Both the position numbers and the translations under genes were made by a program. From assembly GCA_018713425.1 (NCBI GenBank), contig DVOT01000088.1:1-5995 (forward strand): 5,995 nucleotides of DNA. Direction: 5' to 3'. Positions 1 to 5,946 of the stretch are shown here, in pieces (within the stretch, counting starts at the first letter, position 1; the number at the start of each line of letters is the position of its first letter). Under the pieces are notes generated by a model. It searched no databases, had not been told where the DNA came from, and was given only the letters and a program-made list of their open reading frames with translations. The stretch is from Alectryocaccomicrobium faecavium. GTDB taxonomy: Bacteria; Bacillota; Clostridia; Christensenellales; Aristaeellaceae.

Positions 1-1
1 C

Positions 2-1162
2 TGGTTGGAAGCGCTGGATCTGGAAATGCCCACCAACGCGGACGAACTGTATGAAGTGCTTAAGGCTTTCAAGGAACAGGATCCCAACGGCAACGGCGAG
101 GCCGACGAAATCCCCATGATCGGCACGCATGGCACCTGGAATGGCTATTTCGATGAAATGATCATCAATTTCTTCACCTATTACAACACGGATTACATGC
201 TCGCCGTGGAAGACGACGTGGTGTACGCGCCGTTCGTTACGGAGGAATGGCAGGAAGCCATGATCTACATGAACAAGCTGGTGAGCGAGGGCCTGCTTTC
301 CGACCTGAGCTTCACGGCCACGGTAGACGAGCTGGTTTCCATGATCCAGAGCTACCCGCAAGATGAACAGATTTTGGGCGTCGTCATAGGCAACACCGCG
401 ACGACTTTCCCTGATACCACGAATCCTGCCATTTTGGCGTATGATATGCTGCCGCCCTTTGAGGATGCCTATACGCCGGAGCGCACGGCCAACATCACGA
501 AACTGTGTTATATCACCGCCGACTGCGAGCATCCGGAGATTGCGTTCCGCCTGTTCGACTATTTTGCGCAGGAGCGCGTGTCGCTGATCACCCGTTACGG
601 CGAGCCGGGCGTGCACTTTATGTACCGCGCGGATGATCCCGAAGCGTTTGACGCGATGTTCCCCAATGCTTCCCAGAACGCCATGAACCGTGGCTGGGAA
701 GCGGTGCATGCGCAGATCCCGGGCGTGACCAGTCCGTGGGTGACGGAGAACAACGCCATGTGGAACATCCATATGTGCTGCCTGCTGCCCGCGGAAACCT
801 ATGGTTCCAGCGGCAGCACGACGCCGGCTTCTGAATTTGTCACTAGCTGGCAGGAAGGTGTGGAGCGCGGCGATATCCAGGCGTATCGCACCTACTTGGG
901 TTCCCTCACTGGCGCGTGGACTGGCCAGTTGCCGGAGCAACTGTTTGTCGATCCCATCTATACGCTGGAAGAGATGGACATGTACAACACCACCATCAAC
1001 ACCGTCAGGGAATATGTGCGCGAGTGTATCGCGGCTTTCGCCACGGGCGCGATGGATCCGGTGAACGACTGGGATGCCTATCTCGCCAGCCTTGACGCCG
1101 CTGGTTTGCAGGATTGGCTGAACGTTGCCCAGGCGTACTGGGATCGCAGCCATGCCGCGTAA
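2..1162 (+). CDS. Extracellular solute-binding protein of a carbohydrate ABC importer (LipO/YtcQ type), 3' part
   Basis: This is the C-terminal part of the binding lipoprotein that captures the ligand outside the membrane and delivers it to the two permeases downstream. The reading frame is open from the left edge to a TAA at 1160-1162, giving about 386 visible residues. Family members usually have about 500-560 residues, so the signal peptide, lipobox cysteine and first lobe lie outside the window; the TTG at 5 is not the true start. Family hallmarks are the LEMPTNADELYEVLKAFK stretch (about 23-76), followed directly by a calcium-loop-like DPNGNGEADEIP (80-115), and the C-terminal pattern of a Gly-x-x-D-x-x-x-D-W-D-x-Y helix ending in AQAYWDRSHAA. 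It is followed by two permeases of the matching subfamily on the same strand. The ligand cannot be deduced; related systems import oligosaccharides or glycan fragments. The family call is confident, the substrate is unknown. Confidence 0.9.
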   Translation, partial: WLEALDLEMPTNADELYEVLKAFKEQDPNGNGEADEIPMIGTHGTWNGYFDEMIINFFTYYNTDYMLAVEDDVVYAPFVTEEWQEAMIYMNKLVSEGLLSDLSFTATVDELVSMIQSYPQDEQILGVVIGNTATTFPDTTNPAILAYDMLPPFEDAYTPERTANITKLCYITADCEHPEIAFRLFDYFAQERVSLITRYGEPGVHFMYRADDPEAFDAMFPNASQNAMNRGWEAVHAQIPGVTSPWVTENNAMWNIHMCCLLPAETYGSSGSTTPASEFVTSWQEGVERGDIQAYRTYLGSLTGAWTGQLPEQLFVDPIYTLEEMDMYNTTINTVREYVRECIAAFATGAMDPVNDWDAYLASLDAAGLQDWLNVAQAYWDRSHAA

Positions 1163-1254
1163 TTGGCGCAACTGGATGGATTAACGCGTCGCGATGCCCC
1201 TGGAAGGTGCCACGCTGTGCGGCGATGGAATTTGGCGGTGGCTGGCAGCTTCTG

Positions 1255-1322
1255 GGGGCCGCCTTTTAACGGATAACCCAGCGCATTGGTTTCAAAATTC
1301 GGTTTGGTTGAATGGCGGCCCC
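1255..1322 (+). repeat. Extended inverted repeat (stem-loop) in the importer operon
   Basis: GGGGCCGCC at 1255-1263 is the exact reverse complement of GGCGGCCCC at 1314-1322. After one T/T mismatch (1264/1313), pairing continues for six more pairs between 1265-1270 and 1307-1312, including one G-U. This gives a stem of about 15 pairs around a 36-base loop. There is no following T-run, so it is not a standard terminator. It may act as an mRNA-stabilising element at the 3' end of the binding-protein message. Confidence 0.55.
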
Positions 1323-1334
1323 ATTCCTCTTTGG

Positions 1335-1357
1335 TTTTCTGGCCCTGTTCCAGAAAA
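1335..1357 (+). repeat. Perfect 8-bp hairpin upstream of permease RBS
   Basis: TTTTCTGG at 1335-1342 and CCAGAAAA at 1350-1357 are exact reverse complements around a 7-base loop CCCTGTT. The hairpin ends 12 bases before the Shine-Dalgarno of the LplB-type permease. The stem is AU-rich at its base and lacks a T-run after it on the + strand, so it is not a clean terminator. It could be an mRNA end-protecting structure, a weak attenuator or a protein/RNA-binding site. The inverted repeat is certain; the function is not. Confidence 0.5.
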
Positions 1358-1369
1358 AGTTGACGAGTG

Positions 1370-1374
1370 AGGAG
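1370..1374 (+). promoter_or_regulatory. Ribosome binding site fixing the permease start at 1384
   Basis: AGGAG lies 9 bases before the ATG at 1384. The same frame is open back to an ATG at 1312, but that would add 24 residues unlike the family, would have no Shine-Dalgarno, and would place the hairpin at 1335-1357 inside the coding region. The start at 1384 is therefore preferred. Confidence 0.8.
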
Positions 1375-1383
1375 AGAAGATTC

Positions 1384-2346
1384 ATGGTAAAAGGCGTTCG
1401 TTCTGGCCGGCCCAGCGCTTTGCAAAGGTCACTGCACATCTTCCGCAGAAGGTGGCAATTGCATGCGTTTATGCTGATTCCCCTGATTTATATCATCATA
1501 TTCGCGTATGTGCCCATGTTTGGCTTGCAAATTGCGTTCAAAAATTATACGATTCGCGCGGGCGTGTTCGGCAGCCCGTGGGCGGGATTCCGCCACTTTG
1601 AGACTTTTTTCAATTCGTTCCATTTTTGGCGTTCCCTGCGCAACACCATTGTGATTTCGCTGTATTCCCTGTGCGTGGGCTTCCCGATCCCCATCATCTT
1701 TGCCCTGCTGATGAATTTGGTGCGAAATTTGCGCTTCCGCAAGGTCGTGCAGACGGTTACGTATCTGCCCCACTTCATTTCCACGGTGGTGCTCGTGGGT
1801 ATGATTGTGCAAATGCTGAACCCGGTTACGGGCCTGTATGGCGTGCTCTATAAAATGCTGGGCGGGCAAGGCTATCCAACCGCGCCCACTTCCATTCCCA
1901 GAGCGTTTTATCACTTGTATGTATGGAGCGGCGTGTGGCAGGGATTTGGCTGGAGCTCCATCATTTATATGGCGGCGCTGGCGGGCGTGCCCATGGAACT
2001 GCACGAGGCCGCCATGGTGGACGGCGCTTCGCGCCTGCGGCGCGTGGTGGTGATCGACCTGCCCACAATTATGCCCACCATTTTGATCCTGTTCATTATG
2101 AACGTCGGCTCTTTGCTGGGCATTGGCTTTGAGAAGGCATACCTCATGCAGAACAGCCTGAACCTGGAATATTCCGAGATTATCGCCACGCACGTGTATA
2201 AGATGACGTTCCAAAGCACCAGCAGCACCAAGTATTCGTATTCCACCGCGGTGGGTCTGTTCAATTCCGTGGTGAACTGCACGCTGCTTTTGATTGTAAA
2301 CTTTATCACCAAGCGCCTGAGCGCCGATAACACCAGCTTGTTCTGA
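1384..2346 (+). CDS. LplB-type carbohydrate ABC transporter permease
   Basis: One of two integral-membrane subunits forming the import channel in the cytoplasmic membrane. With the start at 1384 the protein has 320 residues, the usual length for the LplB/YteP group. A basic N-terminus (RRRWQLH, 21-27) precedes about six hydrophobic segments near residues 28-50, 87-113, 128-146, 176-199, 230-250 and 286-308. The cytoplasmic EAA loop that docks on the ATPase is clear at E208-A-A-x-x-D-G214, ending in the DLP at 225-227. The segment around 249-270 (FEKAYLMQNSLNLEYSEII) and the YSYSTAVGLFNSVVN stretch at 284-298 are typical of this subfamily. It lies after the binding-protein gene and 30 bases before the second permease, so both permeases are very likely co-transcribed. 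No ATPase gene is in the window; such systems commonly borrow an MsmX/UgpC-type ATPase encoded elsewhere. The substrate is not predictable. Confidence 0.93.
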   Translation: MVKGVRSGRPSALQRSLHIFRRRWQLHAFMLIPLIYIIIFAYVPMFGLQIAFKNYTIRAGVFGSPWAGFRHFETFFNSFHFWRSLRNTIVISLYSLCVGFPIPIIFALLMNLVRNLRFRKVVQTVTYLPHFISTVVLVGMIVQMLNPVTGLYGVLYKMLGGQGYPTAPTSIPRAFYHLYVWSGVWQGFGWSSIIYMAALAGVPMELHEAAMVDGASRLRRVVVIDLPTIMPTILILFIMNVGSLLGIGFEKAYLMQNSLNLEYSEIIATHVYKMTFQSTSSTKYSYSTAVGLFNSVVNCTLLLIVNFITKRLSADNTSLF

Positions 2347-2376
2347 TGGAATTGCCGAGGAAAGGAACGGTGCAAA

Positions 2377-3318
2377 ATGATGCAAACCGCAAAAATTCGC
2401 GCGCGGAAGCGGCGCAGGAATGAAAACGTGATATGGGATTCCAGGGGCGATAGGATTCTCTATGCCGTGGCGTATTTGCTGATGGCACTTTCGCTGCTGG
2501 TGGTGGGCTATCCGCTGCTTTATGTGCTGTCCGCCTCTTTTTCCAACGGCAATGCCATCCAAACGGGTAAAGTTTTCCTCTGGCCCGTGGATGTTACCTT
2601 GGCGGGCTATGAGGCTGTGTTTAAGCACCAACTCATCGTGAGCGGCTATATCAATACCATTTTGTATACCGGCGTGGGCACGTTTTTGAATGTGTGCGCA
2701 ACGATGATCTGCGCCTATCCCCTCTCCCGGCGCGATATGCAATGGAAAGGGTTTTATATGTTCATATTCGTGTTCACGATGTATTTCGGCGGCGGCCTGA
2801 TCCCCACCTATCTAACAATCAACAATTTGGATTTGATCAATACTTTCTGGGTGATGGTGCTGCCGGGATTGATCTCCGTGTACAATATGATCATTACGCG
2901 CACATTTATTCAGAACAACATTCCGCAAGAAATGTTGGAAGCTTCGCAGATTGACGGATGCTCGGATTTCCAGTATTTTTATTATATGGTGCTGCCGCTT
3001 TCCAAGGCGGTTATCGCGGTAATCACGCTGTATTACGCGGTGGGACATTGGAACAGCTATTTCAACGCGCTGATCTATCTCACGGATCGCGACCGCTATC
3101 CGTTGCAAATCATCCTGCGGGAAATTCTGGTCGCCAATCAGGTGAATTTTTCCGAGGTGCAGGGCATCGATCCGGAGCAGATCGCCGCGCAGAATTCTTT
3201 GGCAAACCAGCTAAAATACGCCTTGATTATCGTTAGCTGCGGGCCGATTTTGCTGGCCTATCCGTTTGTGCAAAAGTATTTTGTGAAGGGCGTTATGATC
3301 GGCTCGGTGAAGGGCTAA
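2377..3318 (+). CDS. CarB/YtcP-type carbohydrate ABC transporter permease
   Basis: Second channel subunit of the importer, pairing with the LplB-type protein in the cytoplasmic membrane. It has 313 residues, normal for the MalG/UgpE-like YtcP group. A strongly basic N-terminus (KIRARKRRRNEN, 6-17) precedes hydrophobic segments near 27-52, 88-114, 125-147, 154-176, 205-224 and 281-299. The EAA loop is at E188-A-S-x-x-D-G194 with LP at 206-207, so its third position is Ser instead of Ala, a common variant. The C-terminus YFVKGVMIGSVKG is the hallmark ending of this subfamily. The start is ATG 2377, with GAGGAAAGGA (2357-2366) about 10 bases upstream; the next codon is also ATG (2380), so a start one codon later is possible. 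It follows the first permease by 30 bases and precedes the ceramidase-like gene by 39 bases, consistent with one transcript. Confidence 0.93.
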   Translation: MMQTAKIRARKRRRNENVIWDSRGDRILYAVAYLLMALSLLVVGYPLLYVLSASFSNGNAIQTGKVFLWPVDVTLAGYEAVFKHQLIVSGYINTILYTGVGTFLNVCATMICAYPLSRRDMQWKGFYMFIFVFTMYFGGGLIPTYLTINNLDLINTFWVMVLPGLISVYNMIITRTFIQNNIPQEMLEASQIDGCSDFQYFYYMVLPLSKAVIAVITLYYAVGHWNSYFNALIYLTDRDRYPLQIILREILVANQVNFSEVQGIDPEQIAAQNSLANQLKYALIIVSCGPILLAYPFVQKYFVKGVMIGSVKG

Positions 3319-3343
3319 TCGCTAGTGGACTGCCGCGCAACGT

Positions 3344-3350
3344 AAGGAGG
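3344..3350 (+). promoter_or_regulatory. Strong ribosome binding site of the ceramidase-like gene
   Basis: AAGGAGG, essentially a full anti-16S match, lies 7 bases before the ATG at 3358. It fixes that start and suggests strong translation from the shared transcript. Confidence 0.85.
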
Positions 3351-3357
3351 GTTCTTT

Positions 3358-4857
3358 ATGGAACAGGTAAAAATTGGATGGGCGTCGCGAGATATATCGA
3401 CCACAAAGCCGGTCAACATTCCCGGCCAGTTCCACATGCGCATCAGCAAAGGCGTGATGGATCCCGTCACGGTGAACGCGCTGGTGCTGGATAGCGGCGA
3501 GGATCAGGCCATTTTCCTCTCCTGCGACATCGTCGTGCTGCGCAATGGTTTGCAGGATTTGGTGCGCGAAAAGCTGGCCCAGTGCGCGCCGGAGATCCCC
3601 GCCATGAAAATTTTGATGAACGCCACGCACACGCACAATGGCCCCAGCCTGGAACGGGGAAAGCGCCCCTTCGACTACGGCATGGAAGTGGCTTCTTCGG
3701 ATGAAAACCGCGAATTCGTGGCGGAAATGTGCGTGCAGGCCGTGCGCGAGGCGTGGGAAAAGCGCGCGCCCGGTTCCTATGCGTATGGCTATGGCTACGC
3801 GGTGGTCGCGCACAGCCGCCGGGTGTGCTATTTCGACGACGTTTCCAAGCGGCCTGGCGCGGTGGTGAATTCCACGCATGGCGTGAACGGCCATGCGGTG
3901 ATGTATGGCGATACGAACGACGAGAATTTCTCGCACTATGAGGCGGGCGCGGATCATTTTGTCAACCTGCTGTTCACGTTTGACGAAAAAGAGGAATTGA
4001 CCGGCGCCATCATCAATGTGCCCTGCCCGTCGCAGAACACGGAGAATGAATACTATCTTTCCGCGGATTATTGGAACGACGTGCGCATAGCCATCCGCAA
4101 GAAATATGGCGATATTTATCTGCTGCCGCAGTGCGCGGCGGCAGGCGATTTGGCGCCGCGCATTTTGCATTATAAGCAGGCGCAGGATCGCCGGTTCCGC
4201 TTGAAATATGGCGAAAGCTTTGCCGAAAAGGGGCTGGAACGCACCGCGCGACAGGACATCGCCGAGCGGATTGCGGCCGCCTTTGATGAGGTATACGATT
4301 GGGCCAGCAAGGAGAAAAAGCGGGAAGCGCGCATCACCCACGTGGTGGAGACGGTGCAGCTTTCCAAACGGCTGATTTCGGACGAAGAATATGCCTATGC
4401 CAAGCAGGGATACGCGCAGGAAATGGCCAAAGAATACCGCACGGATGGCGACCCACAGGAGCGCTTGTTCCAAAATTCCGTGTTATATAGCCTGCGCAAC
4501 CGCTATAAGGGCATTATCGACCGTTATGAGGCGCAAAAGGAACAGCCCAAGTTTCCCATGGAACTGCATGTGATCGGCCTAGACGACGTCGCCTTCGCCA
4601 GCAACCAATTTGAACTCTACATGGATTATCAGCACCGCATCCAGGCCCGCAGCCCGTTTGTGCAGACCTTTGTCGTGCAGCTTGCCGGGCAGAGCGGCGA
4701 AGGCGGCGGCAGCTACCTGTGCACCCAACGCGGCTTTGAGGGGCGTGGCTACAGCGCGAGCATGTATTGTAACCTGGTTTCGCCTGCGGGCGGGCAGGAA
4801 TTGGTGGAGGAAACCGTGCGTTTGCTCAAGGAAATCCGCGCCTCCCAGGAAGAATAG
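3358..4857 (+). CDS. Neutral/alkaline ceramidase N-terminal-domain superfamily protein, probably cytoplasmic, altered active site
   Basis: A 499-residue protein resembling the neutral/alkaline non-lysosomal ceramidase N-terminal fold, zinc-dependent amidases that release fatty acid from ceramide. The clearest match is the metal motif NATHTHNGP (88-96, H91 and H93). Further landmarks are VPCPSQN (221-227) before YYLSADYWNDVR, AAAGDLAPR (260-268), FASNQFELY (413-421) and GGSYLCTQRGFEGRGYSAS near 450-468. Recalling Pseudomonas ceramidase, the nucleophile Ser of its SP-containing loop aligns with A266, and a second zinc His aligns about at C223; E419 and Y453 may match the remaining ligands. The N-terminus starts straight into the domain with no signal peptide, and there is no transmembrane segment. 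Together with position directly after sugar permeases, this argues against true ceramide hydrolysis outside the cell and for a cytoplasmic step on the imported compound. Superfamily placement is good, the reaction unknown, and residue alignments are from memory. Confidence 0.8.
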   Translation: MEQVKIGWASRDISTTKPVNIPGQFHMRISKGVMDPVTVNALVLDSGEDQAIFLSCDIVVLRNGLQDLVREKLAQCAPEIPAMKILMNATHTHNGPSLERGKRPFDYGMEVASSDENREFVAEMCVQAVREAWEKRAPGSYAYGYGYAVVAHSRRVCYFDDVSKRPGAVVNSTHGVNGHAVMYGDTNDENFSHYEAGADHFVNLLFTFDEKEELTGAIINVPCPSQNTENEYYLSADYWNDVRIAIRKKYGDIYLLPQCAAAGDLAPRILHYKQAQDRRFRLKYGESFAEKGLERTARQDIAERIAAAFDEVYDWASKEKKREARITHVVETVQLSKRLISDEEYAYAKQGYAQEMAKEYRTDGDPQERLFQNSVLYSLRNRYKGIIDRYEAQKEQPKFPMELHVIGLDDVAFASNQFELYMDYQHRIQARSPFVQTFVVQLAGQSGEGGGSYLCTQRGFEGRGYSASMYCNLVSPAGGQELVEETVRLLKEIRASQEE

Positions 4858-4921
4858 TATCCTAAAAATTGCTTTGCAGAGCGTACACAGGCGCACGCAC
4901 GGGAAATAAAGGTCGATTGGG

Positions 4922-4949
4922 TTTGAATCCCCCGGCATGTGAATATATT
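4922..4949 (+). promoter_or_regulatory. Candidate sigma-A promoter for the noc-like gene
   Basis: TATATT at 4944-4949 is a fair -10 element. TTTGAA at 4922-4927 gives a 16-base spacer to a weak -35. The implied start point would lie about 25-30 bases before the GTG at 4983, suiting a short leader. It is the best candidate in the spacer, but the -35 is poor and AT-rich hexamers arise by chance. Confidence 0.3.
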
Positions 4950-4970
4950 GAAACGAAGCAGTGATGGCTG

Positions 4971-4975
4971 GGAGG
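4971..4975 (+). promoter_or_regulatory. Ribosome binding site fixing the GTG start of the noc-like gene
   Basis: GGAGG (within GGGAGGA, 4970-4976) is 7 bases before GTG 4983. No in-frame ATG occurs near the beginning of the domain, so GTG is the natural start. Confidence 0.8.
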
Positions 4976-4982
4976 AACGCCT

Positions 4983-5783
4983 GTGAACCAAGAACCCGTG
5001 TCGCGCCCTGTGCGCCCTGTTTTCCGTATCGCTCTATTGAGCATCCGGCCCAATCCGCGCCAACCGCGCCGCGCGTTTTCCGACGATGGGATTGCGGAAC
5101 TGGCGCAGTCCATCCAGCAATATGGCCTGCTCTCGCCGCTGGTGGTGCGGCGCACGGCTCCGGGCGAATACGAATTGATCGCGGGCGAACGACGGTTGCG
5201 CGCGCTACAACTTTTGCGCGCGGAATTTGCCGACGCGGTGATTTTGAACGCGCCCAACGCGGAGGCGGCGCTCATCGCGCTGATCGAAAATTTGCAGCGC
5301 GAACAACTCAACGCGTTTGAGGAGGCGGAAGCCTACCAGCGCATCTTGGGCGAGTTCGCGATGACGCAGGAAGCCCTCGCCGGGCGGCTGGGCAAGAGCC
5401 CCAGCGCCGTGGCCAACCGGCTGCGGCTGTTGCGGCTTTCGCCGGAGCAGCGCGAACGCATCCTCGCCAACGGCTTGAGCGAGCGGCACGCGCGCGCCCT
5501 GCTGGCGCTGGATGGCGAGGCGGAAAGGGATCGCGCGCTGGATGTGGCGATCGCCCGCAAAATGACGGTGCGCGATTTTGAAGCCTACATCGCCCAGCAG
5601 AAAAAGCCGCGCGGCCAGGCGAGGCGCAAAATGGTGATTCGGGATCATCGCCTGTTCGTGAACGCGGTGCTCAACACGGTGAAGGACTTAAAAAGCGCCG
5701 GCGTGGCGGCCAGCGCGAAAGTGGTGGAAAAGGAAGACACGGTGGACGTGGTCGTTACGCTGCCGCGCATTTGGGTGCGGTAG
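4983..5783 (+). CDS. noc: ParB/Noc-family DNA-binding protein, Noc-type nucleoid occlusion protein
   Basis: A 266-residue ParB-superfamily protein. The CTP-binding N-domain shows NPRQPRR (24-30), GERRLRA (68-74) and the ENLQREQLNAFEEAEAY box (102-118). A helix-turn-helix follows (about 127-152, with GKSPSAVANRLRLL) and then the GLSERHARALLAL helix (164-176). The C-terminal domain (about 218-262, IRDHRLFVNAVLNTVKDLK then VVVTLP) resembles Noc rather than Spo0J/ParB. Known specificity positions (Caulobacter ParB R173/T179/A184/G201; Noc Q/K/K/R) correspond here to P140, R146, R151 and R168: three of four have the basic Noc character. Noc binds NBS sites, spreads on the chromosome and blocks division over the nucleoid. 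The N-terminus lacks an obvious amphipathic membrane-targeting helix like that of B. subtilis Noc. Its usual neighbours (rsmG, mnmG, parA, parB) are not in the window. A chromosomal or mobile-element ParB is the alternative. Confidence 0.82.
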   Translation: MNQEPVSRPVRPVFRIALLSIRPNPRQPRRAFSDDGIAELAQSIQQYGLLSPLVVRRTAPGEYELIAGERRLRALQLLRAEFADAVILNAPNAEAALIALIENLQREQLNAFEEAEAYQRILGEFAMTQEALAGRLGKSPSAVANRLRLLRLSPEQRERILANGLSERHARALLALDGEAERDRALDVAIARKMTVRDFEAYIAQQKKPRGQARRKMVIRDHRLFVNAVLNTVKDLKSAGVAASAKVVEKEDTVDVVVTLPRIWVR

Positions 5784-5793
5784 CGGCAAATGA

Positions 5794-5827
5794 AAATGGC
5801 AAACCGCTGATTGGCGGTTTGCCATTT
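5794..5827 (+). terminator. Terminator-like perfect 14-bp hairpin after noc
   Basis: AAATGGCAAACCGC (5794-5807) is the exact reverse complement of GCGGTTTGCCATTT (5814-5827), with a 6-base loop TGATTG. It begins 10 bases after the noc stop. The + strand has only the TTT inside the stem as a tract, while the opposite strand reads TTTT and then CATTT. It may therefore work in both directions, or as a 3'-end stabiliser. The position makes it the most likely 3' end of the noc transcript. Confidence 0.75.
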
Positions 5828-5866
5828 CAGAGTATTGACAAAGTCTTGGAAGAACGAGGCTCTCAT

Positions 5867-5904
5867 CAGAAATGACGGCGTGTACGTCATTTCTGGCATT
5901 TTTT
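5867..5904 (+). terminator. Canonical factor-independent terminator (+ strand)
   Basis: CAGAAATGACG (5867-5877) and CGTCATTTCTG (5885-5895) form a perfect 11-bp stem with loop GCGTGTA. After GCA comes a run of six T (5899-5904). This is the classic layout for stopping + strand transcription and forms a tandem with the hairpin at 5794-5827. No T-run on the opposite strand, so it is one-directional. Confidence 0.8.
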
Positions 5905-5909
5905 GCAGA

Positions 5910-5927
5910 GCAAACGCTTGCGTTTGC
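5910..5927 (+). repeat. GCAAACGC/GCGTTTGC hairpin
   Basis: GCAAACGC (5910-5917) faces GCGTTTGC (5920-5927) with only TT between, so it folds as 7 pairs with a CTTG tetraloop, a very stable type in RNA. It is not followed by a T-run. GCATTTTT (5896-5903) and AAAAATGC (5931-5938) flank it as a further outer stem. Confidence 0.6.
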
Positions 5928-5946
5928 GGTAAAAATGCATTCCCGT

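Larger units (their letters stand above)
1163..1383 (+). other. Structured intergenic region between binding protein and first permease
   Basis: This 221-base gap is long for neighbouring genes of one importer. No reading frame in it resembles a protein. It contains an extended imperfect stem-loop (1255-1322), a perfect short hairpin (1335-1357) and the ribosome binding site of the permease. No convincing -35/-10 pair was seen, so the permeases are probably read through from the binding-protein gene. Structures in such gaps can protect the upstream message from 3' decay or partly stop transcription, giving more binding protein than permease. That role is inferred from other importer operons such as malE-malF, not shown here. 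Confidence 0.6.
4858..4982 (+). other. Spacer between importer operon and noc
   Basis: This 125-base spacer has no coding frame of note and no clear terminator for the importer operon, so some read-through into the next gene is possible. It contains a candidate promoter (4922-4949), a Noc-half-site-like CGGGAAATA (4900-4908) and the ribosome binding site of the next gene. A GGGTTTGAATCCC stretch (about 4919-4931) looks like a tRNA T-arm but has no acceptor stem partner. Confidence 0.5.

Noticed and set aside
1312..1383. Upstream start (ATG 1312) for the first permease
   Set aside because: No Shine-Dalgarno, 24 extra residues not expected in the family, and a hairpin inside; ATG 1384 has AGGAG at proper spacing.
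1429..2742. Long minus-strand open frame (437 residues) across both permease genes
   Set aside because: It is antisense to two clear permeases, His/Gln-rich without any family pattern, and lacks a ribosome site. It is a by-product of codon usage on the + strand.
3322..4473. Minus-strand open frame of 383 residues opposite the ceramidase-like gene
   Set aside because: It is antisense to a well-supported gene, His/Arg/Ala-rich with no recognisable motif, and has no independent promoter or ribosome site.
4873..4882. Ten-base direct repeat TTTGCAGAGC also at 5902-5911
   Set aside because: Several shared 10-mers are expected by chance in 6 kb; the flanks do not match.
4901..4940. Possible tRNA remnant (GGGTTTGAATCCC T-arm look-alike)
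   Set aside because: Only 3 bp of stem pair properly, and no acceptor, D- or anticodon arm can be found around it.
5835..5863. Perfect TTGACA (-35) at 5835-5840 between the two terminators
   Set aside because: No acceptable -10 at 16-18 bases (GGCTCT region), and the supposed transcript would run at once into the terminator at 5867.
5645..5899. Minus-strand 84-residue frame (MPEMTYTPSFLMRAS...)
   Set aside because: It overlaps the noc 3' end and both terminator hairpins, has no ribosome site, and has no recognisable family.
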